This document shows positions 27,221 to 37,942 of a DNA stretch of 64,000 nucleotides, piece after piece. The notes below the pieces were generated by a model. It ran no database searches. It had not been told where the DNA came from and saw only the letters and a list, made by a program, of their open reading frames with translations. The first letter of the stretch is position 1. Each line of letters begins with the position of its first letter. Source of the stretch: Marisediminicola senii (GTDB taxonomy: Bacteria; Actinomycetota; Actinomycetes; Actinomycetales; Microbacteriaceae); assembly GCF_011057645.1 (NCBI RefSeq), contig NZ_JAALGE010000004.1, positions 31,899-95,898 on the forward strand, given 5' to 3'. Both the position numbers and the translations under genes were made by a program.

Positions 27221-29676
27221 GTGCCCCAGGGGTCACGCGCCGCGTCGACCTTCGCCTCGCGATTCCGGCTGCCTGCGCGTGGGTGGCCGCCGCCGTCATG
27301 ATCGCGTGGCGGGATGCTGCTGCGCCCGCCGCGGTCGTCGCGTGGGCCGGCACGGTCACGGCGACGGCGGTGGTCGCTGTTCCCGCGGTGCGACGTGCGG
27401 AGCAGCGAGGTGCGGGGCCGCGGCGTGCGGGACGGCAGCGCGCGGGACGGCACCGTCCCGCACGCGCCTGGGTCGCCGTGGTCGCGCTGTCGCTCGCGGC
27501 GGCATCCGTGGTGCTCACCGCCGTGGCTGTCGCGGCACCGGACCGGCGGCCGGCGCGCATGGCGGAGGCGGCAGCATCCGGCCGCTATATCGAGGTCGAG
27601 GCGACGACGACCCAGACGGTGCTCGCCGGCACCGGATCGTTCGCGGTCACCGTGACCCGCGTGACGGTCGGCGACGAGACGCTGTCGGTGTCGGTGCCGG
27701 CCAGGGTGTTCGGGGCGGCGACCGACGACGACATCGGCATCGGGGCGGTCATCGCGGTGAACGGCACCGTCGCGGCGACCGAGGCGGCAGACGACATCGC
27801 TTTCCTGCTGTTCCCGACCGGGCCTCCCCGGCTCCTCCAGGGCCCGCCACCGGCGCTCGACTGGGCCAACGCGCTGCGGTCCACCTTTCGCGCGCAGGCC
27901 GCGACGCTGCCGGGCGACGGTGGTGCGCTGCTCCCGGGCCTCGCGATCGGCGACACCAGTGCCGTGAGCGAGGAGCTTGACACCGCGATGAAGGACTCGG
28001 CGCTCAGCCACCTCACCGCCGTCTCGGGTGCCAACTGCGCGATCGTGATCGGCCTCGTCATGCTCGCCGGCGGTGCGGCGGGCATTCCCCGCGGGTGGCG
28101 CATCGCCCTGTCGGTGCTCGTGCTCGGCGGGTTCGTGCTCATCGTCACTCCCGAACCCAGCGTGCTGCGCGCTTCGGTGATGGCGGTGCTCGTGCTCGCG
28201 ACCCTCGGGTCGGGGCGGCCGACGCGGGGCATCCCGGTGCTGTCGCTGGCGGTGATCGGCCTGCTCGCGTTCGACCCGTGGCTCGCCCGCAGCTACGGCT
28301 TCGTGCTGTCGGTGCTCGCGACCGCTGGCCTGCTGGTGCTCGCCGGCCCTCTCACCCGCGGTATCGCGCGGTGGATGCCGACGCCGGTCGCGGCGATGAT
28401 CGCCATTCCGCTAGCTGCCCAGCTGGCCTGCCAGCCGGTGCTCGTGCTGCTCGCGCCGACCATTCCCGTTTACGGGGTGCTCGCCAATGTGCTGGCTGCA
28501 CCGGCCGCACCGGTCGCGACCGTGCTCGGACTCGTCGCGTGCGTCACGCTGCCGTGGCTTCCCGCGCTGCCGGGCGTCGTGGCGTTCGTCGCCTGGCTGC
28601 CGGCGAGCTGGATCGCGGGGGTGGCGACGTTCTTCGGTCCGCTACCGGGCGCGCGCCTCGCGTGGCCGGAGGGGTGGCCGGGCGCGCTGCTGGCCGCGGC
28701 CGCGACCGTGCTCGGCCTGCTGGCCACGGTGGGGGCCGGGCTCGTGGGCCCGCGGGTGCGCATCGTGGTCGTGGCCACCCTGGCGGTGGGCGTGGTGGTC
28801 GCGCTCGGCATCGCGGCGGGATCCGCCTGGCGCATCGCGGCTACCCGCCCGGCCGACTGGCAGTACGCGCAGTGCGACGTCGGGCAGGGCGACGCCGTGC
28901 TGGTGCGCAGCGCGGGCCGAACGGCGCTCGTCGACACCGGCCCCGACCCACCACTGCTGCAGTCGTGCCTCGACACCCTCGGCATCGGTCGCATCGACCT
29001 GCTCGTGCTCACCCACTTCGACCTCGACCACGTCGGGGGCAGCAGCGCCGTGGTCGGCATGGTCGACCGGGTGCTCGTCGGGCCGGCCGACGACGCCGCA
29101 GCCGAGGCCGTGAAGCGCGACCTCGCCGACGGCGGCGCCGAGGTGACGCAGGTCAGCCGGGGCGCGACCGGGGCGCTGGGCGAACTGCGCTGGAGCGTGC
29201 TGTGGCCCACCGACCCGCTGCGCGGCGTCGAACCGGGCAACGCCGCGAGCATCACCCTGCAGTTCGAGGGAGCGGGAGGATGCGCGGGTGGATGCCTCAG
29301 CGCCCTGCTGCTCGGAGACCTCGGGCAGCCCTCCCAATCTGCCCTCCTCGCGACTACCCCGGTCGGCGGGAGCGACATCGTCAAGGTCGCCCATCACGGG
29401 TCGGCCGACCAGGAACCCCGCCTGTACCGGAGGGTCGCGGCGACGATCGGGCTGATCGGGGTCGGCGCAGACAACGACTACGGGCATCCGACGGCGACCG
29501 CGCTCGACATGCTCGCCGCCGCCGGAACCGCCGCGCTGCGCAGCGACGAGAACGGCATCGTGCTGGTCGCGCCGGGGCCGGGTGGTTCGGCGGGCGGCGA
29601 CGCGCTCACCGTCTGGACCGAGCGCACGGGCGAGGGCGGCAGCCGGGAGGACGCCGCCGACAGTGGCCGCCGTTAG
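27217..29676 (+). CDS. comEC: ComEC/Rec2 family DNA uptake channel
   Basis: An 819-residue membrane protein. The N-terminal third has several TM helices and an OB-like domain; the competence domain (ALSHLTAVSGANCAIVIGLV, then PEPSVLRASVMAVL) holds the channel helices; and the C-terminal metallo-beta-lactamase domain carries H600, D602, D604 and H605 in THFDLDHVGG. ComEC moves single-stranded DNA into the cytoplasm. With comEA directly upstream this is the standard uptake pair. The pilus genes needed for transformation are not in the window. The ATG at 27217 overlaps the comEA stop. Confidence 0.92.
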   Translation: MSAPGVTRRVDLRLAIPAACAWVAAAVMIAWRDAAAPAAVVAWAGTVTATAVVAVPAVRRAEQRGAGPRRAGRQRAGRHRPARAWVAVVALSLAAASVVLTAVAVAAPDRRPARMAEAAASGRYIEVEATTTQTVLAGTGSFAVTVTRVTVGDETLSVSVPARVFGAATDDDIGIGAVIAVNGTVAATEAADDIAFLLFPTGPPRLLQGPPPALDWANALRSTFRAQAATLPGDGGALLPGLAIGDTSAVSEELDTAMKDSALSHLTAVSGANCAIVIGLVMLAGGAAGIPRGWRIALSVLVLGGFVLIVTPEPSVLRASVMAVLVLATLGSGRPTRGIPVLSLAVIGLLAFDPWLARSYGFVLSVLATAGLLVLAGPLTRGIARWMPTPVAAMIAIPLAAQLACQPVLVLLAPTIPVYGVLANVLAAPAAPVATVLGLVACVTLPWLPALPGVVAFVAWLPASWIAGVATFFGPLPGARLAWPEGWPGALLAAAATVLGLLATVGAGLVGPRVRIVVVATLAVGVVVALGIAAGSAWRIAATRPADWQYAQCDVGQGDAVLVRSAGRTALVDTGPDPPLLQSCLDTLGIGRIDLLVLTHFDLDHVGGSSAVVGMVDRVLVGPADDAAAEAVKRDLADGGAEVTQVSRGATGALGELRWSVLWPTDPLRGVEPGNAASITLQFEGAGGCAGGCLSALLLGDLGQPSQSALLATTPVGGSDIVKVAHHGSADQEPRLYRRVAATIGLIGVGADNDYGHPTATALDMLAAAGTAALRSDENGIVLVAPGPGGSAGGDALTVWTERTGEGGSREDAADSGRR

Positions 29677-29703
29677 GCTTGCAGGAGCGAATGGAGCACA
29701 CCG

Positions 29704-30762
29704 GTGGCAACCAGAACGTCGGCGCGGTCGACCACGAGAACGGCGTCCAAGACGGCGTCCAAGACCGCACCCGCCATTCCCCAGCTGGAGTGGCACCGCG
29801 TGCGGCCCGCCCCCGTCGTGCTGGTCACCGGCCCGGAGCAGTACCTCGCCGATCGGGCGAGCGAGCTGCTGCGCGACACCCTGCGGGCAGAAGACCCGAG
29901 CCTCGAGGTCAGCGACATCGACGCCGGCTCCTACGCGCCGGGTGAACTGCTCACCCTCGCCAGCCCGTCGCTGTTCGGCGAGCCCCGCCTCATCCGCGTC
30001 GGCGCCGTCGAGAAGGGCACCGACCAGTTCTACGCCGACCTGCTCGGCTACCTCGAGAACCCGGCAGACGACGCCTACGTGCTGCTTCGGCACGGCGGGG
30101 GAGTGCGCGGCAAGAAGCTGCTCGAGGCCATCCGCGCCGGGCAGGGCGGAGGCATCGAGGTGCTGTGCCCCGAGGTCAAGAAAGACACCGAACGCTACGA
30201 CTTCGCGGCCTCCGAGTTCTCGGCGCAGCACCGGCGGGTCACCTCGGGGGCGCTGCGCGCCCTGGTATCGGCATTCTCGGGCGACCTCGCCGAGCTGGCC
30301 GCCGCCTGTCGGCAGTTGCTCTCCGACTCCACCGAGGAGATCACCGAAGAGACGGTCGACCGCTACTACGCGGGGCGGGTGGAGCGCACCGCGTTCCAGG
30401 TCGCCGATATCGCCATCGCCGGCCGCTACGGCGAGGCGCTGATGATGCTGCGGCACGCGCTCGCATCCGGGGCCGACCCGGTGCCGATCGTCGCGGTGTT
30501 CGCCATGAAGGTGCGCGCGATGGCCAAGGTCTCCGGTCGCCGGGGCGGTTCCGCCCAGCTGGCATCGCAGCTCTCGATGGCGCCATGGCAGGTCGACAAC
30601 GCGCGGCGCGACGCCCGCGGGTGGGACGACGACGGCATCGGTCGCTGCATCGACGTTCTCGCCGAGACGGATGCCGCGGTCAAGGGCGGCGGGCGCGACC
30701 CGGTCTACGCCCTCGAACGCATGGTGTCGGTCATCAGTTCGCGCGGCACGTCCCAGTACTGA
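29704..30762 (+). CDS. holA: DNA polymerase III subunit delta
   Basis: A 352-residue protein of the HolA family, the clamp-loader subunit that opens the beta sliding clamp. Blocks VLVTGPEQYLADRAS, LLTLASPSLFGEPRLIRV and the C-terminal LARQLSMAPWQVDNARRDARGW-like region (here LASQLSMAPWQVDNARR) match the family. The first 22 residues are a Thr/Ser/Lys-rich tail with an ASKTASKT repeat. The GTG at 29704 has GGAG seven bases upstream; an ATG at 29691 is out of frame. TAGGCT at 29674, overlapping the comEC stop, is a possible own promoter. Confidence 0.93.
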   Translation: MATRTSARSTTRTASKTASKTAPAIPQLEWHRVRPAPVVLVTGPEQYLADRASELLRDTLRAEDPSLEVSDIDAGSYAPGELLTLASPSLFGEPRLIRVGAVEKGTDQFYADLLGYLENPADDAYVLLRHGGGVRGKKLLEAIRAGQGGGIEVLCPEVKKDTERYDFAASEFSAQHRRVTSGALRALVSAFSGDLAELAAACRQLLSDSTEEITEETVDRYYAGRVERTAFQVADIAIAGRYGEALMMLRHALASGADPVPIVAVFAMKVRAMAKVSGRRGGSAQLASQLSMAPWQVDNARRDARGWDDDGIGRCIDVLAETDAAVKGGGRDPVYALERMVSVISSRGTSQY

Positions 30763-30807
30763 ATGGGGCGCCGCGGCATCCATCGACCTTGGATTCTGGC
30801 ACCACGA

Positions 30808-30851
30808 CGAAGCCCCCGTCCACTGCACGAATGCAGTGGACGGGGGCTTCG
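30808..30851. terminator. Bidirectional terminator hairpin between holA and rpsT
   Basis: A perfect 20-bp stem (30808-30827 with 30832-30851) with the 4-base loop cgaa lies between convergent genes. In the leftward (rpsT) RNA the loop reads UUCG, a stable tetraloop. There is no T-run on either side. Confidence 0.85.
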
Positions 30852-30882
30852 GACAATCTGGCTGGCTACAGACTGGCTGGCT

Positions 30883-31143
30883 CTAGAGAGCTGCGACCTG
30901 CTTGGCGATGGCCGACTTGCGGTTCGCGACCTGGTTCTTGTGCAGCACGCCCTTGCTGGCGGCCTTGTCGAGCTTCTTCGAGGCGACGATCAGGGCGGCA
31001 GACGCGGTGGCGGCGTCGCCGGTCGCGATGGCCTCGCGGGTCAGGCGCACAGCGGTCTTGACCTCGCTCTTGACGGCCTTGTTGCGCTCCTGCGACTTCT
31101 TGTTGGTGCCGATGCGCTTGATCTGCGACTTGATGTTTGCCAC
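30883..31143 (-). CDS. rpsT: 30S ribosomal protein S20
   Basis: An 86-residue basic protein matching S20 in length and sequence ([20 protein letters not shown] at the start, [20 protein letters not shown] at the end). It binds 16S rRNA early in small-subunit assembly. The GTG at 31143 has AGGAAG about ten bases upstream. It is a single-gene unit ended by the strong hairpin at 30808-30851. Confidence 0.98.
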   Translation of the reverse strand: MANIKSQIKRIGTNKKSQERNKAVKSEVKTAVRLTREAIATGDAATASAALIVASKKLDKAASKGVLHKNQVANRKSAIAKQVAAL

Positions 31144-31295
31144 TGGTGACTTCCTGTCGTGTCTAACTGGTGTGTACGGAAACGTGCGGGGTATTGATGC
31201 TGGGGTGACACGTCGGAGTGCGTCGCGATCCGGGTCGTACCTCGGACAACTGAGGACGCATGACGGCCAACCAGCAACAATACCAGCCGGTGACG

Positions 31296-32042
31296 CTAAT
31301 CGGCAATCGATTCGGGTGCGGCGCGCCCGGCGGCGTCGGCGAGCCCGCGCAGCAGCTCCCGGGTGAATGCCTCGGGCTTCGCGGCGCTCACCATGTGCGA
31401 TGCGCCGGGGATCGTGACGAGCCGCCCGTCGGCCACCGCCGCGAGGTAGCGGGCGGCGTGCCAGCGGATGTGGTCGAACTGCCCGTTCACGAACAGCACC
31501 GGCATCTCGATCTTCGCGAGGCTGGTCACCGGGTCGACCCGCAGCAGGTCGACCAGCACGTCGTCCATGACTTCGAGGGCGACCCCGCCGGCCAGAACGT
31601 CGTCCGCACCCGGCGACGGCACGAGGGAACGCAGCGCTGTGTCGTTGAGCCAGCGGCCGCGGTCGGGAAGCCGGTGGATTCCCTTCGCCAGCAGCCGCCA
31701 GCCGCCGATCACGATCCTGTGCGGCACCGTTCCGCAGCTCGCGGCCAGCAACCCGCAGATGGCTCCGGGGTGGCGCGCCGCCCAGTCGATCGACAGGTAC
31801 CCGCCGAGCGAGAACCCGACCAGGTACGGCGGGGTGCCGGTCGCGGCGGTAGCATCGGCTACCGCGTCGCCGATGGTCTGCATCGCGGCGCCGAGCGTGA
31901 ACCGCTCGTCCATGCGTCGGCCGTGGCCCGGTAGGTCGACGGCGATGACATGGATGCCGCGTGCCTCGAGCACCTCGCGCTGGTGGCGCCACATGGTGCT
32001 CGAGGTACGTAGCCCATGTACGAGGATGACGGCGGGGGTCAT
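31296..32042 (-). CDS. Alpha/beta hydrolase
   Basis: A 248-residue hydrolase with [14 protein letters not shown] as the oxyanion loop, GFSLGGYLS as nucleophile elbow, [10 protein letters not shown] as the acid region and [15 protein letters not shown] with the catalytic His. It is compact, cytoplasmic and typical of the 2-hydroxymuconic semialdehyde hydrolase/lactonase size class, but the substrate is unknown. The ATG at 32042 lies 39 bases from the divergent aminotransferase. The 152-base gap to rpsT holds the rpsT promoter region and no gene. Confidence 0.85.
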   Translation of the reverse strand: MTPAVILVHGLRTSSTMWRHQREVLEARGIHVIAVDLPGHGRRMDERFTLGAAMQTIGDAVADATAATGTPPYLVGFSLGGYLSIDWAARHPGAICGLLAASCGTVPHRIVIGGWRLLAKGIHRLPDRGRWLNDTALRSLVPSPGADDVLAGGVALEVMDDVLVDLLRVDPVTSLAKIEMPVLFVNGQFDHIRWHAARYLAAVADGRLVTIPGASHMVSAAKPEAFTRELLRGLADAAGRAAPESIAD

Positions 32043-32049
32043 GCAGTCA

Positions 32050-32055
32050 ACGGTA
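32050..32055 (-). promoter_or_regulatory. -10 box TACCGT, leaderless, for the hydrolase at 31296-32042
   Basis: On the minus strand TACCGT ends seven bases before the ATG at 32042. Confidence 0.5.
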
Positions 32056-32068
32056 CCCAACGCCCCGG

Positions 32069-32074
32069 TAGCGT
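32069..32074 (+). promoter_or_regulatory. -10 box TAGCGT, leaderless, for the aminotransferase
   Basis: TAGCGT ends seven bases before the ATG at 32082. It is back-to-back with the leftward box at 32050-32055. Confidence 0.5.
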
Positions 32075-32081
32075 GTGCCCT

Positions 32082-33236
32082 ATGCCGTCCCTCGCCCCGC
32101 ACACCGCGTCCGTGCCGCCCTCCGGAATCCGCCGCATCTTCGACCTCGCCGGGGAGCTCGACGACGTGATCGCGCTGGCCATCGGCGAGCCAGACGTTCC
32201 GGTGGCCGAGCACATCCTCGCGGCCGGAGCCAGGGCATTCATGGCCGACGTCACCGACTACACGCCGAACGGCGGCATCCCGCAGCTGCGGCAGGCGATC
32301 GTCGAGAAGCTCGCCCGCGAGAACTCGCTGACCGTCGACCTCGAGCAGGTGTGGGTCACGGTCGGCGCCACCCAGGCACTGCACCAGGCGATGGGGCTGC
32401 TGCTCGACGCGGGCGACGAGATCCTCGTGCCAGACCCCGGCTACACCACGTTCTCGATGAGCGCCCGCATGGCGGGAGCGACCCCGGTGCCGTACTCGCT
32501 GCGCCCGGACAGCGGATTCGCCCCGAGCATCGACGAGCTCGACCGATTGGTCACCGATCGCACCAGGGTGATCATCGTCAACACCCCGTCGAACCCGCTC
32601 GGGTCGGTGCTCGACGCCGACCAGCTGCGCGAGTTGCTCGCCTTCGCGAGGCGGCACGACCTGTGGGTGCTCAGCGACGAGGTCTACGAGTACTTCACCT
32701 ACGGCACCCCGCACGTGAGTATCGCGAGCCTCGACGACGACGACCGGGTGTTCTCCGCCTTCTCGCTGTCGAAGACCTACGCCATGACTGGGGTGCGCGT
32801 CGGCTACCTCGTGACGCCGCCCGGCATGGCCCCGATCATGCGCACCGTTCAGGAGGCCAGCATCAGCTGCGTCACCTCTCCCGCCCAGCTGGCCGCCATC
32901 GCGGCCATCACCGGCGACCACCAGCACGTCGCCGACGCCCGCGAGCACTACCGGGGAAATCTCGAGGCCGCCTGCGCGGTGCTCGACGAGCGTGGCATCC
33001 ACTACCTGCGCCCCAACGGGGCGTTCTACCTGTGGATCGACATGCAGCACGCCACCCAGGGAGACGTCGCCGGCTGGACGGAGGCGTTCCTGCTGCGGGA
33101 GCGCGTGTCGGTCGCCCCCGGCAGCGCCTTCGGGCGGGCGGGGGAGGGCTGGATCCGCGTGTGCGTGGCCGCCGACCGGGCCGACGTGATCGAGGGCCTG
33201 CGTCGGCTGCCTGCCCCGCATGGGACAATTGCCTGA
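32082..33236 (+). CDS. PLP-dependent aminotransferase, class I/II
   Basis: A 384-residue fold-type I aminotransferase. Lys231 in [15 protein letters not shown] binds [15 protein letters not shown] and [12 protein letters not shown] are the cofactor-contacting blocks. The closest general class is the aspartate/aromatic aminotransferase group. No biosynthetic partner is adjacent, so the amino donor and acceptor are not assigned. It precedes lepA by 31 bases and may be cotranscribed with it. Confidence 0.92.
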   Translation: MPSLAPHTASVPPSGIRRIFDLAGELDDVIALAIGEPDVPVAEHILAAGARAFMADVTDYTPNGGIPQLRQAIVEKLARENSLTVDLEQVWVTVGATQALHQAMGLLLDAGDEILVPDPGYTTFSMSARMAGATPVPYSLRPDSGFAPSIDELDRLVTDRTRVIIVNTPSNPLGSVLDADQLRELLAFARRHDLWVLSDEVYEYFTYGTPHVSIASLDDDDRVFSAFSLSKTYAMTGVRVGYLVTPPGMAPIMRTVQEASISCVTSPAQLAAIAAITGDHQHVADAREHYRGNLEAACAVLDERGIHYLRPNGAFYLWIDMQHATQGDVAGWTEAFLLRERVSVAPGSAFGRAGEGWIRVCVAADRADVIEGLRRLPAPHGTIA

Positions 33237-33267
33237 CCCCGCCACCAAAGCACCATCGAAGGAACGC

Positions 33268-35114
<1,847 letters not shown>

Positions 35115-35115
<1 letters not shown>

Positions 35116-35777
35116 TGGCCGGCGAGATGCCCCTCTGGGAGAAGCCTGTCACCTACGGCGCCATCGGCGGAACCAAGGCAGCAGACCTGCTCACCTACCC
35201 GCCGAAGGGCTTCCGGCCGATCGAACGCCGTCGCCGCATCGGCCACGGCGAGAACCGCTTCGCCTGGGCCAGCGCGCAGACCATGTCGTGGGGAATCCAG
35301 CGCCTCAGCGGCTTCACCGTCGATGTGGTGGATGCCCCGGCCGCCGTCACCGACCAGACCTACGTTCCGGTCTCCTTCGACGACGACGGTCGTCCCGTCG
35401 AGAGCGTCGCCGCCGAGACCGGCGCAGGCGAAGACACCTTCGGCGGAGACGGAACCTCGTTCCTGATCCCCGGGGACACCGCGACGCTCACCATCCGCTT
35501 CCTCGGCATTCCGGTGACCGCCCCGGTGCGCGTCGTCTACGTGATCGACGAGCCCAACCGCAAGGGCTTCGCCTACGGCACGCTGCGCGGCCACCCCGAG
35601 AGCGGCGAGGAGGCGTTCGTCGTCGAGCGCACCGACGACGGCTCGGTGTGGCTCACCATCTCCGCCTTCTCCCGCCCCAGTGCCTGGTACTGGTGGGTGC
35701 TCTCGATTCCGCTGCGCATCGCGCAGGAGCAGTACACCCGCCGCTACCTCAAGGTGCTGGCCGGCCCCACGGACTGA
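35115..35777 (+). CDS. DUF1990 domain-containing protein
   Basis: A 220-residue protein of the DUF1990 family, of unknown function. The family blocks PKGFRPIERRRRIGHGENRF, WGIQRLSGF, GFAYGTLRGHPESGEEAF and the aromatic ISAFSRPSAWYWW tail are all present. The ATG at 35115 shares its A with the lepA stop; a GTG at 35112 is the only competitor. It sits in the lepA-hemW unit, and the same placement is frequent in Microbacteriaceae. Confidence 0.9.
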
Positions 35778-35785
35778 CCGCGCCG

Positions 35786-37012
35786 ATGCCAGGCGCCCTG
35801 CCCATCGCCGACCCGGCCCCCCTCGACGGACTGCTGCCGGGCAGCGCCGCCGACGGCGCGCTCGAACGTGACTTCGGCGTCTACCTGCACGTGCCGTTCT
35901 GCCGGGTGCGCTGCGGGTACTGCGACTTCAACACCTATACGGCAGACGAGCTGCGCGGCGTCAAGCGCAGTGACTATGCGGGCCAGGCCGTCGCGGAAGT
36001 GGCCCTCGCGCGCGAGGTGCTCGAGCGCTCAGGGGTGCCGGCGCGGGAGGCATCCACCGTATTCTTCGGCGGCGGCACCCCCACCATGCTTCCCGTCGAC
36101 GACCTGGTCGCGATGCTGCACGCCGTGCGCGACACCTGGGGACTCGCCGAAGGGGCGGAGGTCACGACAGAAGCCAACCCCGATTCGGTGGATGCCGCGT
36201 ACCTCTCGCGCCTCGCCGACGCGGGCTTCACCAGGGTGTCGTTCGGCATGCAATCGGCGGTGCCGCGCGTGCTTGCGACGCTCGAGCGCACCCACGACCC
36301 CGAGCGGGTACCGCTCGTCGTGGAGTGGGCGCGGCAGGCGGGGCTCGGAGTCAGCCTCGACCTGATCTACGGCACGCCGGGGGAGACCATCGACGACTGG
36401 CGGGTGTCGCTCGAGCACGCCATCGCGCAGCGGCCAGACCACCTGTCGACGTATGCGCTGATCGTCGAGGACGGCACCAAGCTCGCGCGGCAGATCCGGC
36501 GTGGCGAGGTCGCCCAGCCCGACGACGACCTGCAGGCCGACCTGTACGAACTGGCCGACGAGCTCATCGGCGCCGCCGGCTTCGACTGGTACGAGGTCAG
36601 CAACTGGTCGCGCGGCACCGGGCACGAGTCACGGCACAACCTCGCCTATTGGCGGGGGCAGGACTGGTGGGGCATCGGGCCTGGCGCGCACAGCCACGTC
36701 GGGGGAGTGCGCTGGTGGAACGTCAAGCACCCCGCTGCGTACGCCGAGCGCATGCTCAGCGGCGCATCGCCCGCCGCGGGGCGCGAGACGCTCGACGACG
36801 AGACCCGGCACATCGAGCGGGTGCTGCTGCTCAGCCGGATCCGCGCGGGGATCATCATCGGCGACCTGCCGGCGGCCGCCCGCACCGCGGTCGCCGGGCT
36901 CATCGCCGACGGGCTCATCGACGGCGCGGCGGCCATCCACGGCGAGGTGACCCTGACCCTGCGCGGGCGCCTGCTCGCCGACGCCGTGGTGCGGCGCCTG
37001 CTGCCCGACTGA
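35786..37012 (+). CDS. hemW: Radical SAM heme chaperone HemW (coproporphyrinogen oxidase-like)
   Basis: A 408-residue radical SAM protein. The cluster motif CRVRCGYC lies near residues 36-43, followed by FFGGGTPTMLP and the HemW domain with YALIVEDGTKLARQI and ISNWSRGTGHESRHN-like blocks (here VSNWSRGTGHESRHNLAYW). HemW delivers heme to respiratory proteins rather than oxidising coproporphyrinogen, although annotation often says the latter. It follows the DUF1990 gene by 8 bases. Confidence 0.94.
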   Translation: MPGALPIADPAPLDGLLPGSAADGALERDFGVYLHVPFCRVRCGYCDFNTYTADELRGVKRSDYAGQAVAEVALAREVLERSGVPAREASTVFFGGGTPTMLPVDDLVAMLHAVRDTWGLAEGAEVTTEANPDSVDAAYLSRLADAGFTRVSFGMQSAVPRVLATLERTHDPERVPLVVEWARQAGLGVSLDLIYGTPGETIDDWRVSLEHAIAQRPDHLSTYALIVEDGTKLARQIRRGEVAQPDDDLQADLYELADELIGAAGFDWYEVSNWSRGTGHESRHNLAYWRGQDWWGIGPGAHSHVGGVRWWNVKHPAAYAERMLSGASPAAGRETLDDETRHIERVLLLSRIRAGIIIGDLPAAARTAVAGLIADGLIDGAAAIHGEVTLTLRGRLLADAVVRRLLPD

Positions 37013-37028
37013 CTCGCTGCCTAAGCCG

Positions 37029-37397
37029 CTACTTCACGAACTGGATGGCCAGCGGGTAGGAGTACCACTGCCCGTTGTTCGACGCGACGGCGGCGATGAT
37101 GCTGAAGACGACGACGAGCACGAACACCAGCACCAGCAGCGGGGCGCCGATGAGGGCGAGGATGAACGTCGACGCCAGGATCGAGCCGACGATGCCCGCG
37201 AGCAGCATGGTCAGCTGAAAGTTCAGCGCGGTCGCGGTGTGGTGGCGCACGAACGGCCCGCGGTCCTTGAGCACCAGGTAGGCGATCAGCGCGGGGAGGA
37301 AGCTGAGGAAGATGCCGCCGACGTGAACGAGGGTGGACCACATCTTCTCGTCGCTGGGGCTGAGCTGCTGCGGGGGCTGGTAGTACGGATTGGTCAT
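37029..37397 (-). CDS. DUF4870 domain-containing membrane protein (copy 1)
   Basis: A 122-residue protein with a Gln/Pro-rich head and three to four hydrophobic segments. The core WSTLVHVGGIFLSFLPALIAYL, KDRGPFVRHHTATALNFQLT and the tail WYSYPLAIQFVK define the DUF4870/Tic20-like group. It is a paralogue of the next gene, five bases away, sharing LVxKDRGPFV, ALNFQxT and the final YPxAIxFxK block. Function is unknown. Confidence 0.88.
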   Translation of the reverse strand: MTNPYYQPPQQLSPSDEKMWSTLVHVGGIFLSFLPALIAYLVLKDRGPFVRHHTATALNFQLTMLLAGIVGSILASTFILALIGAPLLVLVFVLVVVFSIIAAVASNNGQWYSYPLAIQFVK

Positions 37398-37402
37398 GGC
37401 GA

Positions 37403-37786
37403 CTACTTGATGAACCGGATCGCGAACGGATAGCGGTAGCCCTGGCCGTCCTTGACCTTGAGGAACGCGATGATCGAGAACACGATGCTGACGATGCTCA
37501 CGACCCAGCCGAGAAAGCTGACGCCGCCGAGCAGCCCGAGGGTGATGACGGTGAGGATGAACGAGAGCACGATGATGGCGACCTGCGCGATGGCGAGGGT
37601 GATCTGAAAGTTCAGAGCCTCCTTGCCCTCGGTGTTCACGAACGGCCCGCGGTCCTTGAACACCAGCCAGATGATGAGGGACGGCACAAAGCCGATGATG
37701 CCGCCGAGGTGCGCGAACGAGGCCCATTGGATGTCCTGGGCCGGTGTCAGCGGCGGGGCCGACTGCGGGTTCGTGGGGTAGCTCAT
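37403..37786 (-). CDS. DUF4870 domain-containing membrane protein (copy 2)
   Basis: A 127-residue paralogue of the adjacent gene with the same plan: a short polar head (MSYPTNPQSAPPLTPAQDIQ), WASFAHLGGIIGFVPSLIIWL, KDRGPFVNTEGKEALNFQIT and a YRYPFAIRFIK tail. The pair probably arose by tandem duplication and is likely co-transcribed and membrane-resident; whether the two proteins form a heteromer is unknown. Confidence 0.88.
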   Translation of the reverse strand: MSYPTNPQSAPPLTPAQDIQWASFAHLGGIIGFVPSLIIWLVFKDRGPFVNTEGKEALNFQITLAIAQVAIIVLSFILTVITLGLLGGVSFLGWVVSIVSIVFSIIAFLKVKDGQGYRYPFAIRFIK

Positions 37787-37889
37787 GGGCTGGTGCCTCT
37801 CGTGAAGGGTGCGGGCCCGGTAGACCGAGTTGCTGCCACGCTACTGCCCGCCCCGACGGCGGGCAATCACCGTCGCGCGCGCGTCGCGG

Positions 37890-37895
37890 TACAAT
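37890..37895 (+). promoter_or_regulatory. -10 box TACAAT of the hrcA-dnaJ operon
   Basis: TACAAT overlaps the first base of the CIRCE element, so HrcA binding would block the promoter. A clear -35 is not seen. Confidence 0.65.
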
Positions 37896-37921
37896 TGGCA
37901 GTCCGCGCACGGGAGTGCCAG
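37895..37921. promoter_or_regulatory. CIRCE operator for HrcA
   Basis: TTGGCAGTC, nine bases, GAGTGCCAG: an inverted repeat with the arm length and 9-base spacer of CIRCE (consensus TTAGCACTC-N9-GAGTGCTAA). Seven of nine arm positions are complementary. It lies 21 bases before the hrcA start. Confidence 0.88.
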
Positions 37922-37942
37922 AGCTGATGAGGGAGGTGCGGT

